This document shows positions 13,157 through 25,234 of a stretch of 64,000 nt of DNA, piece after piece (positions within the stretch are counted from its first letter, which is position 1; each line of letters starts with the position of its first letter). Both the position numbers and the translations under genes were made by a program. A model generated the notes under the pieces. The model was not told the DNA's origin. It saw only the letters and a program-made list of their open reading frames with translations, and did no database searches. This stretch comes from Druceiella hillmani. Its lineage: Eukaryota; Arthropoda; Insecta; Lepidoptera; Hepialidae. Where the stretch lies: positions 7,527,001-7,591,000 of the forward strand of contig JAYKKI010000016.1 in assembly GCA_039881145.1 (NCBI GenBank), given 5' to 3'.

Positions 13157-13574
13157 TCTGTATATAATATGCTCTCAAAAATCTAAGAAAGTATTGCAAA
13201 CCTGAAGCCTTGTTTAAATTTGCTACCGTACGGGGACTATCCAAAAAAACGGGGGATAGAGTTTGGCTTTCCAGTTTCGAATCTATGGAAAGGATCAAAG
13301 AATTCATTACGATAAGCGAGATCAGTGATGCATCGCGCGCGGTGGAGGGGGAAGCGCCGCCATTTTGAGGTTATTTTGCTACGTGTCGAGATTTGCAATT
13401 AGTATAACTTTTGATTCGGAAAAGCTACGATGTTCGTTTATATTTTTATCGTCAGCTGTCATCAAAATCTATCGATTGTATATAAAACATTAGTTTAAAG
13501 TAGAGATAGTGAAAATAATAAGGTGTTAGAATAAAAAAATATTACCAAAAATATTTTATTTAAAAAATACAACC
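13157..13574 (+). mobile_element. GC-richer dispersed repeat, copy B1
   Basis: First of two tandem copies. It opens with 'tatgctctcaaaaat' and 'gtattgcaaacctgaagcc', runs through the 'gcgcgcggtggaggggg' core at about 13,334 and stops at 'aaatattttattt', before the 3' 'cacggc' block that copies A and B2 carry. The next copy starts immediately, so the pair arose by tandem duplication or by insertion at the same site. It is shorter than B2 by one internal deletion of about 38 bases. Confidence 0.75.
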
Positions 13575-14097
13575 CGTTGCATATATAATATACTCTCAAA
13601 AATATAAGAAAGTATTGCAAACCTGAAGCCGTGTTTAAATTTGCTACCATACGGGGGCAATCTAAAAAATCGGGGGATAGAGTTTGGCGTTGCAGTTTCG
13701 AATCTATGCTCTACATCAAAAATTAAATTATACCACTGGATAGCTAAAGGATCAAAGAATTCATTAAAATAAGCGAGATCAGTGATGCATCGCGCGCGGT
13801 GGAGGGGAAAGCGCCGCCATTTTGAGGTTATTTTGCTACGTATCGAGATTTGCAATTAGTATAACTTTTGATTCGGAAAAGCTACGATGTTCGTTTAAGT
13901 TTTTATCGTCAGCTGTCATCAAAATCTATCGATTGTATATAAAACATTAGTTTAAAGTAGAGATAGTGAATATAATAAGGTGTTAGAATAAAAAAATATT
14001 ACCAAAAATATTTTATTTAAAAAATATAACCCGTTGCATAGACGTATTCACGTACAACACACGGCTGTGTCCATGACACAGCCACACCCCATTTGTT
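13575..14097 (+). mobile_element. GC-richer dispersed repeat, copy B2
   Basis: It repeats B1 at high identity. It keeps the segment 'ctctacatcaaaaattaaa' that B1 lost and ends with the same 3' block as copy A ('cgtacaacacacggctgtgt'), including the palindromic 'cacggc(c/t)gtg'. B2 joins directly from body to 3' block, whereas copy A has about 165 extra bases there. No coding function is seen on either strand. Confidence 0.75.
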
Positions 14098-14810
14098 TGC
14101 CTGTTTATCACAGTATTACCTTAATACATTAAAATAAGCGCTTAGAAATTATAGTAATGTTGAGTTATGGTAATTTTGATGAGGGAATGACATTTTGGGA
14201 TCGATGTCACGTTACATATGATATTATACTTTATGGAATAATGGTTTGAATAAAGTGTGTAAGTAAGTGGCTATGTGTGCGTATGCATTCGTGTTTATGA
14301 CAATAACTTACATAGTATTTATTGTACTATTACTTAATGTGTGGATAAAAAAGTATAAAAATGAATGTCGTTCTGTGAGAATTAGAAAAAAACGCCAAGT
14401 GTGCTCAAGAAATAACGTATTGCACTAAGTTTATTATTTATTTATAAATCTTAGCCCTAACTGTTAACAGAGACCGAAACAGTTACAAACATGCTATGCT
14501 ACCAATATTGTTATTTGTTATGAGTTACGATATATAATCTTAAGTATTTGTAACGCCTTTAAATTAATATTTCGTTATAATTACTTCATTAATTTAAATT
14601 TGCCTACATTTTTGAAAAAGAAGGATTTTTTTATATATGCCCCTTTCAAAATAATATTATATTAAAACACCTATACATACCATAATTTAATACGAAATTC
14701 TACTAACTTCCTACTTTAATTTTATATACATAATATTATTTTAAGTCAGAAATAACAATAATAGATATCTTTATCAAGTATATGAAATTGTCAGGACCTT
14801 AATATGAGAG
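14098..14810. other. AT-rich stretch, no gene recognised
   Basis: No repeat, RNA gene or coding frame that I can support. Confidence 0.55.
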
Positions 14811-14998
14811 ATGGGATTAAAATAGCCCGTGTTAAGATTCAGATTGTTTATTCTAACACATTGCCGCGCTCATACGCTGTGTCAGGTTGTTTGTAAACAA
14901 CTTAAACGAGCGAGCGTGATAATTCGAGAACAATTATTATAATAACAATAATTTTATTTATAGAATACATGTATTACAGATTATTATTTTAATCCCAT
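14811..14998. mobile_element. Candidate MITE, 14-bp terminal inverted repeats
   Basis: ATGGGATTAAAATA at 14,811-14,824 is exactly inverted at 14,985-14,998, enclosing 188 bases with a GC-richer centre ('cattgccgcgctcatacgct', 'acgagcgagcgtgat'). Size and structure fit a small non-autonomous DNA transposon, but no clear target duplication is seen and there is no second copy in the window. Confidence 0.4.
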
Positions 14999-15017
14999 TT
15001 TTCAAATATGTACATTA

Positions 15018-15260
15018 TTATGGTTTCTATGATATATTCCATAAGAATCAGAGAGGCAAAAACGTTTTTTTTTTTAATTTAAAACGTCGTTTTATTTTTC
15101 TTTAATGTATTTTTATATTTGGAAACTTCGCGGAAGTTATGGTTTCTATTATATATTATGGAATTAGAGAGGCAAAAACAATTAGTACTTTTTTTTTTAA
15201 ATTTAAAACTTCGTTTTGTTTTTCTTTAATGTATTTTTATATTTGGAAACTTCGCGGAAG
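15018..15260. repeat. Two-copy tandem repeat, period about 119 bp
   Basis: Each unit starts TTATGGTTTCTAT, contains 'agagaggcaaaaac', a T tract, 'tttctttaatgtattttta' and ends 'ggaaacttcgcggaag'. The second unit differs by small indels. A further short direct repeat, ATAAAGATTCCCTTTT, lies just downstream at 15,333 and 15,537. Confidence 0.9.
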
Positions 15261-15851
15261 TTTCTAGTTATCTTCAATCATTTTTGGTCAGAAGTTAAAA
15301 ACTTTACGGCTCCAAAATTTTGTAATGTGTAAATAAAGATTCCCTTTTAATCGACACGACTTAAAAGTGGGGCTTTTGTCGCTCCACGTTTAAATTTCAA
15401 GCCCTTATTTCAAACAGTATTTCGCACAAAAATACTTACAAATTCTAGGACACTCTAAAACTGTGCCAAATTTCAAGTCGATATCATTAGCAATTCCTGA
15501 GGAGAACAACGGATAAAGGAATATCTAAATCTCACCATAAAGATTCCCTTTTCATATTTTGGGTACGTTACCTCAAACCTATAAATGTGTCGTAAAGTCA
15601 TATTTATGAAACCCGAAGAGCTTAAATACAAATAGAGTGGCCCTTAGAACAGATGAATTGAAGTCACACAGGTGAAAAAAATTTAGTCGGAACTGGCCGA
15701 TGAATTATCGTTTTTGGTTTGTCTGTATTTCATTGTTTTACGTAAAATAAGGTTGATTTTTCCCATATCATTATATAGGAATGATTGAAGAAAATTTTCT
15801 TAAAAAGACTCATCCACTAATATTTTATTATAACTTCATAGTAAAACAATA

Positions 15852-15883
15852 GTAAAATAAATTTATTTATAAATTTATTTTAC
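15852..15883. repeat. Perfect 14-bp palindrome arms, 4-nt loop
   Basis: GTAAAATAAATTTA at 15,852-15,865 pairs exactly with 15,870-15,883 around the loop TTTA. It is AT-rich, so a chance origin is possible. Confidence 0.7.
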
Positions 15884-17064
15884 AATATTCGTTCTATTAG
15901 TTACTCAAACATTTGACGGGATAAATTTATTTCATATATATTACAAGTAATACAGATTTTTTCATTAATTTTATTACAGTAGTCGGTAGATATGTGTGTG
16001 AATATGAAATGACGTAATTAACAATTCGAAATTTTGTAGTGTATTTTAATAAATAATATTTAGTAAAATTGTATATATAATACACATATGTAAATATTAA
16101 TGTTAACAATAATTGTATGTGAAAATAATTTTAAAAATTATCTATAACATTTATAACACTGTTATATACTGAATAATGGACCCGCAGTCATAAATTTCTA
16201 TTACGTCCAAGTTACAGTTAACCACATGACCCATTTTGACGCTTACGCATTGCCCCATTATCTTGGCTTCATTTGGCAAAGTAACGTGTTTAAATTTTTA
16301 TCCCTATAGTTTCATATAAGACGTCTGCTGCAGCCACTCTATAATTTTTCAAATTATTTGAATAAATCATTTAGAGGGAGACAATTTTTAAGGCTCACTC
16401 CAGGTCTTATTTTTTAATAAATTTCAAGAAAGAATAAAAGATAATTCGTTCCCATGGTGGTTTTCCACGGGAGTATTTTCCAAATCTGTTAATAAATCTT
16501 TATAGCTAGTTTTTACATACAAACAAAAAAAACATTTTATTTTATTCCATCTCCATCGTGTAATTAATTTAATGCCTTTGGGTTAATCATACCTCTTAGG
16601 TTTTCCATCAATTTTTTTAATTAGTTGTCATGAGACTGGATGTATTTCCTGGAGTGTTTATTTCGTATAGATTCCTTATTATCGATTTCAACGCAAAGTT
16701 TTACGGCATTCCCTCCAATTATGTTACTAGCCATTTCCAAATGGTGTAAATTTTCAAACAGAAAATAACATACAATTATTGATCGTTTAGTTTAATGATA
16801 GAGTGACTAATGAGAACAAAACAATCATTTAAAATAATGTCATATATAAACACTTAGATTAACGATTTTAATACCGAGTAGGAATAAATATTTATAAAAT
16901 ATGTGCGCGTGTATGTGCGTACGCGAGTACGTATACGCGCTTTCAAAGGCTTATAAAATCTAAAGTAATTTTTCGATTATGTACGAAGTTTTTTACTTAA
17001 TAGTGTTTAGTAGAATGAGTAAAAGTATGTTTGCCAACTCGGAGAGCCCTTCCTGGTAAAAAAG
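15884..17064. other. AT-rich stretch, no gene recognised
   Basis: The only notable feature is 16,898-16,942, a CpG-rich run of mostly alternating purine and pyrimidine ('tgtgcgcgtgtatgtgcgta', then 'cgcgagtacgtatacgcgc') that stands out in composition and could favour left-handed DNA. Confidence 0.55.
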
Positions 17065-17215
17065 AAATCCTTATAAAATAACCCACGTATTCGTCTATCC
17101 GTCTGATACAATCGTTTCTCTTAGAGACCAATTGACTTAGAAACTGGAAATTTGGCATAGAAGTAAAGCCCTCAGATATTTTATTTGACAGTTAATACTC
17201 AAAAATATTTATGTA
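17065..17215 (+). repeat. Lepidopteran-type dispersed repeat, copy 2
   Basis: The order 'ccttataaaataacccacgt', 'cgtctatccgtctgata', 'accaattgacttagaaac', 'gaaatttggcatagaagtaa' matches the segments at 5.93 and 25.24 kb in the same orientation. It is the best preserved of the three around 'aaatttggcata'. Confidence 0.65.
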
Positions 17216-18198
17216 AACATTTTAGGCGCAAAAACAAATGAGGTACTCGGAATACATTTTTCAAAGTCATATTTATAGCGTGGACTATTGTTTGAAAGAG
17301 TTGTCATTAGGTTGTTAGTTTGTAGGTAGGATGTATTTAGATTTAGAACACTTTAGGTATTATATTTTCATAGGTATACTGTAAAAGGAATTAGGAAGAT
17401 GTATTCCATTCCCTTATTTTTGAAGCTACTGAACCTAAAAATATGAAAAAAGTAAGATTTTTAGAAGATGGAAAACTATAACTTTGGCTCCAAATGTCAC
17501 AGTTTTTTAGATATTCACGATAATATATACACACTTAAATATTTAATTATTTATTAGCTTAAGAAGTTCATATTAGTGGTAACTTATGGTACATAAAGTA
17601 ATCCCACTTCAAATGTAGTATGGAAATATTTATGAACGTGCCAGATTTAGCCGGTTTTTGGAATAAAACGTTTAAAACGTTGTACATCAATTGTTAATTG
17701 TTATTAACGAAAATGTTATTTGTGAAGTTATTTTGAATTATCATAAGACTGAAGTTTATTCAGTACTCCAAATATGTATGCCTTCGTGATAATCAATTTC
17801 ACTACAGTAAAATTTAATATAGTATATATAGGTATTTGTATTCGATTACCTAAATCAAACAAAGTTGTGCGCGGTAAATATTGTATTGTTGTGACTTCTT
17901 TCCCAAAAGTTTCGCTTCAAGTCTATTTATTTTGTGCACATAATTTTCATAGTTTATATTTTCAAGTTTGATTTTTAAAGCATCACAGGAAGATTTTAAT
18001 AAAAAAAATCGGTCCGTCACGGGACGCCCGGTAAATGCGAAATATATTACCATAGCACAAACATAGATTTGAATCATGCAATCAGTATAGCGCGATTTAT
18101 CGAAAAACATTCCCAAAAGTACTCTATACTTAAAATAATTTGATTCATAAAATAATAAGCTCAGCAACTTATATCAAAATTTCAACAATCACAACAAC
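17216..18198. other. AT-rich stretch, no gene recognised
   Basis: Overlapping short frames on both strands near 17.77-18.17 kb carry no recognisable domain. No repeat unit is seen. Confidence 0.5.
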
Positions 18199-18259
18199 GG
18201 CTCTTTATTCTAGGGGTATGGGTGCGAGAGGTACCCGGATTCAAATTCCGTATGAACCC
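18199..18259 (+). pseudogene. tRNA-Pro relic lacking the anticodon half
   Basis: The sequence reads GGCTC at the acceptor position, then 'ctaggggtatg' (D arm, box A like), jumps directly to 'ggtgcgagaggtaccc' (3' side of the anticodon stem and variable region), then 'ggattcaaattcc' (T arm, box B) and ends 'gaaccc'. This order matches eukaryotic tRNA-Pro, except that about a dozen bases covering the 5' anticodon stem and loop are missing and the T stem has mismatches. It cannot form a decoding tRNA. It may be a dead gene or the tRNA-derived head of a SINE. Confidence 0.7.
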
Positions 18260-18319
18260 AATTATATTTATATTATGCTTTTAACGTTTTTAGACAGTTT
18301 AATGCAATACACCGATATG

Positions 18320-18445
18320 AACAAGCTGGCTGAATTAAGTCGAAAAGATCCAACAAAACGCGAAGATGGTTGAATGACAGACAAGACGGGAAGCTGGTCG
18401 AATTAAGTCGGAAAGAGTCGACAACACACGAAGCTGGCCGAACAG
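18320..18445 (+). other. Coding-like remnant with degenerate internal repeats
   Basis: Four degenerate copies of 'gaagctgg(c/t)cgaa(ttaagtcg)' start at 18,323, 18,362, 18,390 and 18,430, spaced 39, 28 and 40 bases. The block is richer in GC than its surroundings and is followed by 'aataaagg' near 18,493. One frame reads KLAELSRKDPTKRE before a stop. It directly follows the tRNA relic and could be part of the same old element. Confidence 0.35.
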
Positions 18446-18603
18446 AAAGGCGTATCTTGACTCCTAATGCGACCTTAGATGTTTTACATCTATAATAAAG
18501 GCAAATTAACTTGATATTTTGTGAGTAAATGTGAAATAAGTTAATGTATATAACAACAGTTTTTGCACCACATGTTATAAGTAAGTAAAGCGATATTGAA
18601 TGA

Positions 18604-18692
18604 GGTCATTTCCTGTAATGAATAGTATTGTCCCTGTTAAGATTCGTTCTATCATAATTAAACAAATTGTTTTTAATTGCCCAGCAGAGCGA
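18604..18692. repeat. Dispersed repeat pair, copy 1
   Basis: The segment 'atttcctgtaatgaata', then 'attaaacaaattgttttta' and 'cagcagag' recurs in direct orientation at 20,057-20,150. Confidence 0.8.
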
Positions 18693-19406
18693 ATCTATTA
18701 GATGTCTATTAATAGTGAGGCTATTATCATCAATTTGTATTAAAAATTGTCCTTGATAGACGATTCTCTTAGACCATTCAGTCTTAGAAATGAAGTAATT
18801 GCAATACGCTGGTCTAAAAACATCAAATTAAATGGTGGTTTTTAAGATTCATTCTGTCTTTAAGATAGCACAAACTCATTCTGTCCAATTATCTCATACA
18901 TAGCGGAAAAGTAACTTCTGTAATCTAATCTTTACTTGCAAAATGATATAATTAATCATATTATATCAAGCCAATATTATTTAAACATGGATCATGTAAT
19001 TCAGTACTAGATCATCAAAATTTAACTTTTTTTTATGTAGTTAGAGCAAGTCCGCAAAAATCACGTCATGAATAGTTTACCAAAGTTGTATAGTTGGAGA
19101 TATTGTATACCATCTTTCCAATTATATTAAAGCTAAAAATTGCGTGACGAGTTGAAGCTACGACAAAAGTGATGTGAAACTTTTTTTTGTAGAGTACTAA
19201 ATTCTGTATAATTTTCTCGTTTATTACACTGCGTACAAGTTATATGGAAATTAAGTTTACAAGAGCACTTTAAAATTTCAACGTTATTAGTTTATGAAAT
19301 TATTTGGAAAAGTGATATTTACCTGTGAAAATTTTGATCCAATGCCAAAAAATACGAGGTTCAGGGCATTTTTGAAATGTTTGTTCGTCGTTTTATCTAT
19401 TTACGT

Positions 19407-19640
19407 TTCACAATTAAATGAAACTACGTGATATAGTATTATTTCTACTTTCTTTAAGTTATTCACCACGACCAAATATCAGGAGCAAAGATCTTTGCTA
19501 ATAGCCCACATGAAGATGTTGTAAAACCACGAAACCTAGGTCGTGGTAAAGAACTTAAAGAAAGAAATAATACTACATCACGTAGTTTCATTTAATTGTG
19601 AATATTGAATTTCTATAAAATTAACGCCAAATATATTCAC
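19407..19640 (+). mobile_element. Fold-back retroelement relic with hammerhead-like core, copy 1
   Basis: TTCACAATTAAATGAAACTA at the left is inverted at about 19,583-19,602, and the inverted homology continues inward through 'gtagtattatttct' and 'tttaagtt'. Beyond the right inverted repeat the match to the copy at 38.2 kb continues to 'aacgccaaatatattca', so the palindrome is part of a larger element end. The inner section holds a hammerhead-like core. Terminal structures of Penelope-like elements are known to carry minimal hammerheads with short stem III; membership here is inference, since no reverse transcriptase or GIY-YIG domain is present. Confidence 0.6.
19506..19546 (+). ncRNA. Hammerhead ribozyme relic (type I layout)
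   Basis: In order: CCAC (stem I, 19,506-19,509); ATGAAGA, one base off the CTGANGA core; a weak stem II hairpin; GAAA (19,531-19,534); the self-complementary octamer ACCTAGGT overlapping its last A (19,534-19,541); C at the cleavage position; then GTGG (19,543-19,546), which pairs with CCAC. The first core base is changed from C to A, so this copy should be inactive. The palindromic stem III resembles minimal hammerheads that act as dimers. Confidence 0.5.
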
Positions 19641-20056
19641 TATTCACGTTTGTAAATTTATGATCCCATAACAAAAAACACTGTTACAAAATTTGGGTAG
19701 ACCTTTATTATCGCATTTTTTAAATTTATTTGATATACTGATGTTATTAACAACTAAGTAACCACCTAAACGAAGTCGTTGGTAAATAGCTCATATATCT
19801 ACATAATCATTTATTAAGTACAGATTTCAAATAATAGTTAGTGTATATTAATTTCAGAATATCCATTTAATTCCTTTTATATTACAATGTCATATGCGTC
19901 ATAAAATTTTATTCGCGAAAATTGTTAAAATGACCAATATTCAGATACAGTTTTTTGTTGAGTATAATTTTTTTTAATTAGGCAAGAAACAAAACTCAAA
20001 ACATAGCTAGTGGTAAATCAAAAGAATCTATTCGAAAATAGTTAATTTATATTGTA

Positions 20057-20150
20057 TAAAGTAATTTCCTGTAATGAATAACTATTGTCCGTGTTAAAAC
20101 ATGTTCCATCACAATTGAACAAATTGCTTTTAATTGTGCAGCAGAGGGAG
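20057..20150. repeat. Dispersed repeat pair, copy 2
   Basis: Direct partner of 18,604-18,692 about 1.45 kb away, with 'gaacaaattgcttttaatt' and 'gcagcagagg' preserved. The fold-back element at 19.4 kb lies between the two copies. Confidence 0.8.
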
Positions 20151-22361
20151 TAAGATATATATTATGTAATTAGGAATGCATTGTAATTTACGACTTTAAT
20201 TGCTTCATATATATAAATATTAAAAGTTCTTTATTATCATATGATATTTAATCACTTTGCTTTGACAATCGAAATTTGTACAAAGATTATTTCATCTTTT
20301 AATTGCGTGCAATCTTCATTTGACATTACATCATTCTACTGTAGATTAAATGGGACTTGCAGGAGGAAAAAGTTTTAAAAATATATTACTTTGCAATATG
20401 TCAACTATATCTATGAAAGCAATCGCTAGCTAAGGTAAATACATGGCGATGCATAGCACAGAAACAGAAGCTATCAAAACGTTTATCTCAAAATTAAGAA
20501 AGTAAATAATGGCAACTATAACTATAACGCATAGCATAAGCGTAAAAACACTATTGAAATTCTTGAAAGTGTGATCGTGAAAATGCTTTAATTTTTATCA
20601 TCTTCAAGAAATCATCATCATTGTCATCAGAGTGTTCACTAAACATAGGTCATAAGCACTGAACATAAGTCTTCCTCTTAGATTCTCATGAATAACCATC
20701 CCGTGCCGGTTGAATTCAATTTTGCGCGAGTTTTACCACTTCAATTGGCCAAACCTACAAGTTATGTCGATGACCTTAGTTCTACGAATATTTTTATTAC
20801 GTATCATATTTCGTAGAGAAACTCCAAGCATAACCTTTTCCAAAGCAAAACATATATATCATCACTGACAATATATACCGTGCTTCAGTCTTTATAGTTA
20901 TGCTGTATTGAATACCAATTTATCGAAGTATCGAAGTGTTTGTACAGTAATGCCACTGTGTCAATCTGATTACAGGCCTAAAGTACGAAATGCATTCAGT
21001 TACAGAAATGTGTTAGACAAGAAGACATAATCCCTCCAAAACTCCTCAATAAATCGTTGGGTGTGTCTTCAAGATCCTAGATTGGAACGGTTTGATGCCC
21101 GTATTGATGACAAATAATCTTTCACTTTCCATTTTCCAACAATATATAATTTATGGCAGGTTTGCTGGATTACCTTGGCATAATACTAAAATACCTAGGC
21201 AGTGTTTTTCACCAGATAGGTCTTAAAATGAACATGGACGTGAAGAAAGATCTTCCAAATGTTTTTGTGGAAACATCGGGTACATGTGCTGTTTTTTACT
21301 TTTAATTGAAATATAATTTATATTAAGAAATGTAAATCTATTAATTACTAAACAGTTAAGATTAGATGTACTCTTAAAAAGTGTTATACAATTTTTATTT
21401 AATTTAATAAACAATATGTTCTGACATTGAAGCTCACCGAAATGTCATGTTATAAGGTCATCATTGGTTGATTATTGTAATCCAATGATTATCTTAAGAA
21501 TTGTGGATGATTATTAATACGTATAAAGTATATGACATACTTAAAGGTGTATTAATATTAATATAATTGGGAATTTAATATTCTAAGTTAGTCAAATAAA
21601 GCGATCTTTAAATTTTACTAATTCTTTTGATGCAAGCTATTACGTTTATTTGTTGAACTTTGCAACGTTGATGTAGTTTTTAAATGAAATATAATGATCT
21701 TTTCTGATAAGTTTTCATGCACTTTTTCCTTTTATACATTATTCTTCATAATAATTTATCTTTTCACTAAGCTCTAAGTTATTTCAAGTAATTTAGTAGT
21801 TCATATTTCATTTCAAGTATCGACATTCATGTGTCCGTTCATAGTCGTCTGAAATTAGTTATTTCCTACTTTTATTGCCTAATTCCTGCACGGTGCTGTG
21901 ACATAAAAAGTAGCAGTAAAAATGTTCTCCCGGTTGAACCAATTATAATTAATGTTATATACGGAATGAGTTATTGCTTCAATCGAAGAGGGGAAGTGAA
22001 ATGCTCGCGATAAATGGTTAGCAATTAAGTTATCGATAATTGCATTTTTAGGTTTGAATAACGATGCTTATCAGTGTTCGGAATGGGACATGGGATGATT
22101 TATAAAACTTAAATTTATACATAAATGTAATCAAAATATATTTCTATTTATATTATGTATTATAAATGATGTGGAAACTTAATAAAAGATTGCTTAGTAT
22201 CTTTAAAATATGTAAAAAGCAAATTTTTGATTGGTTATTATAGTTTTGTTCCACCAGTTAAACATTGTATCGATGTAATACTATAGTGTTAAGTGACCTA
22301 TATTTAACTATTCGACCCAACAAAAATTAAATCGACATATTATTATTTTTATTTATTATTA
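20151..22361. other. AT-rich stretch, no gene recognised
   Basis: Short frames near 21.2-21.4 and 21.8-22.0 kb have no recognisable domain. No tandem or inverted structure stands out. Confidence 0.5.
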
Positions 22362-22367
22362 TATTAT

Positions 22368-22418
<51 letters not shown>
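22362..22418. repeat. ATT/TA microsatellite
   Basis: An ATT-rich lead-in followed by an uninterrupted TA run of about 45 bases. Confidence 0.95.
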
Positions 22419-22423
<5 letters not shown>

Positions 22424-22659
22424 TTGGTTATTGATATAATTGAAAATGGATCTTTTAGGTATTCTCAAATAATGTTTTAAAAAATGGTATACAGCATAGA
22501 ACTTGGCGAATGAAAATGTTATTCTGGGATATTAAGTAAAATACGGATAGTGGATGCCTCAGTCTCCAAAATAAATATTTCAAATATAGCCTTAATTTTT
22601 AATAATATATTCAAATGCTTATCTTGAGGCTTCCCTTATTGTACATAAGAATTTATGTA

Positions 22660-22688
22660 GAACTTATATATAAGTTCTATATAAGTTC
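22660..22688. repeat. Palindrome with an extra half-site
   Basis: GAACTTATATATAAGTTC (22,660-22,677) is a perfect 18-bp palindrome. A third half-site 'tatataagttc' follows at once. It could be a dyad binding site or chance AT palindromy. Confidence 0.6.
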
Positions 22689-22704
22689 TTTCGTACATAC
22701 ATGT

Positions 22705-22800
22705 TTTTAGGGTTTCGTATTCCAAGGGTGCGGACGGAACTTTACTGTGATGAGGTCGCTATCTGTCCGTTCGGCCATTAGAGGCCTTCAGATGGAATAA
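22705..22800 (+). repeat. Lepidopteran-type 'ttagggtttcgta' repeat fragment
   Basis: 'ttttagggtttcgtattcca', 'gggtgcggacgg' and 'gctatctgtccgttcgg' appear in the order of a common lepidopteran dispersed repeat. A weaker relative lies at 58,650-58,740 ('ttagggttcggc', 'atccgcccgcctgtta'). Confidence 0.5.
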
Positions 22801-25090
22801 GCAAATTGCACATAAATGTAATGATTTCGCCAAAATTTGATACCAAAATTTAAAATAACGTATAATTTATCATTGAAACGTACTCTTCGAATAAAATTTA
22901 AATAAATTATTATATTTCTTAAACTTAAATGACAACGATATTGGAAAGCAAATCGATTTCATTAAGTCGATAGTTGGTCACTTTTCCAAGAGTTCTATCC
23001 CAAAAATGGCAATTCATAAATTCATTATAGAATTTCTTCTCAAGGTTTCACATTCAAAATATATATTTGAAAAATTAAGTATTAGTTTATTTACGTAAAA
23101 TAGTTTACAAGTCATGAACCATATAATCAAGATATTTTTTTTGTAGTATTTTTGGCGATGTACCAATGTATTGACACCATGAAAAATTATATTAATATTT
23201 GTGAACAATTTAATAGAAATATTAGGTGTTATAAACAATTCAGTTTTTTTAAAATACATTCAAGTATGAACGGAAGAGAAGTAGCTCGAATTTTTTGTGT
23301 ACTTCATGTCTTTGGTATTAAAAAGGGTAAATGCAAAACGTGAATCAACATATTTCTAATTTCAATGAAATTAGTATCTAATTATATTATAAAAAAAACA
23401 GAGTTAAATCATTAATCAAAAATTGCAGCACTGATAGTAACATTTTTACTCTGCATTTATTATTACAAATTTTGTAAATAATAAAAGTCTTACTGGATAT
23501 TTGTTAATAACCATTTTACAAATGCTTTAATGCAGCATTAACTTGTCTAGATATATAGTGAATTTTTAATCTTGTCTACGATAGAATCTGGATTTTACAG
23601 TATGTGAAAATAGGGGTCAACATAATTAAGTTACGAAGGGATTTTTTTAAATAAAAAAATCGTACAGAAGTGGGATCCACTGTATTTCTGTTTTCGTAAG
23701 TATAGTTATATAGTTTGATGTGCCATAAATTAAAAAACTTCCTTTGGTTTATTTATATTTTACACTTGTTCTGCATTTACACTCTGATTTTATAAATAGA
23801 TTTAAATTTAAACAAATGTATAGATTATCTCATATTACATAAACTGTTTTATGATATTGATGCGTCAGTAATTACATTATACATAAAAAATGACGTCTGT
23901 AATTTCTATTCTCCCTAAACTCAATCAATGGCAATTGGGTCTTAAATTTATCACTGGAATATATAGAAGTAAGAAGAAATTCATATAATCTCTCCCACTG
24001 CAAAAGTTCGTACTTATGACACAAAACTGATAGATAAGTCGTAAACAATTATTTATAATAATAAATATCTAAAAATTTGTTCAGAATTTAATGTCTTTTA
24101 GTGAAATAGAAAGACTGAGTCGTTAACAAAACAAGGTACAATTGGAATGGCAACACGAGTGAAATTAAGAGTTACAATTTTTTTAAGAATGCTTTTAAAA
24201 AAGCATCTGGATTACATATTTCTAATGGTGGTATCTAATGTGCTTTATATGTTATAGATTTTGTATAAAAAAACTTTGAAAAGGTTTTGTGATTTAAGTC
24301 CACATTTACCACAAATATTAATTATTTACTTTGGGATTTATCAAGATCAATTACACACAGAATGAATAATTATAGTAAAAGCCGTTTTATATTCAAGGTA
24401 GTAAATATACTATTTTAATTAGATAAAATTTTACTTGGCCATTCTTCTTAAATATCGTTAATTTTGTAATTAATTTTTTTATCATAATCCAGGACACTGG
24501 TCTTAATTTATTAGAATGAAATAGGAGTAAAATTACGTAAATCACAATATTCGTAGGGCGTATTTTAATACTGAAAGACAAAGTAGTAGAAACAAACTAA
24601 ATATAACTTAAACACGTTTTCATAATAGTGTTAAGCATACTGGCGTAAGTTAGCTGAGAATAATACAGCGGTTTAATTTAAATATATCGATAGGCGAGAT
24701 TAACAACATTGTAACTAAATGATGTAAGGAGTCTGGACCTAAATTATCCATAAATATCATGTAGATGAGAACGTTTAGGAATGCTGTTAGTATTTATTCA
24801 AATGTATTTATTTACAAAGAATAGTAGCTAGTTTGTCCTTTCAATGTACATAATTGGAAATAGTAGGGCAAGGTAAGGAAAAATATATAGATTTTGTTTA
24901 TTATGAGTATCATATGACAATTTGACTTATTCGTATAACAGGCGTAAAAACGGTGTAGTAAAACCGTATCGCATATAACGGTAAAATTTTAGTACACGAC
25001 TTTACCGTACGAATTTTATATCACATACATTTACTTCTGTTCTAGTAACCTAAAAATCGTTCCCTTACAATTGAGCTGTGATTAACTTTG
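22801..25090. other. AT-rich stretch, no gene recognised
   Basis: Frames of 60-80 codons near 23.0-23.3 and 24.4-24.6 kb have AT-driven composition and no recognisable domain. There is a small 'gcttttaaaaaagc' hairpin near 24,190. Confidence 0.5.
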
Positions 25091-25124
25091 AGCGCACAGT
25101 CGCATGTGATGCGAATTGTGCGCT
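25091..25124. repeat. GC-rich hairpin, 15-16-nt arms
   Basis: 'agcgcacagtcgcat' pairs with 'atgcgaattgtgcgct' around the loop GTG, with a single bulge or mismatch. Its GC content makes it more striking than the AT palindromes. No uracil tract or coding context suggests a terminator role. Confidence 0.65.
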
Positions 25125-25234
25125 TCGAAAAATTTAATTTATAACTAGATATAAGTAAGGTTTTACTTAAATATTACCATGAATTCGACTTACCTCTAGT
25201 GATGTACCTATGCATAATATATTATTTTTCAGGG

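Noticed and set aside
18199..18259. Functional tRNA gene
   Set aside because: The 5' anticodon stem and loop are missing and the T stem is mismatched.
25091..25124. Bacterial-type terminator
   Set aside because: No T tract follows, there is no adjacent gene and the genome is eukaryotic.
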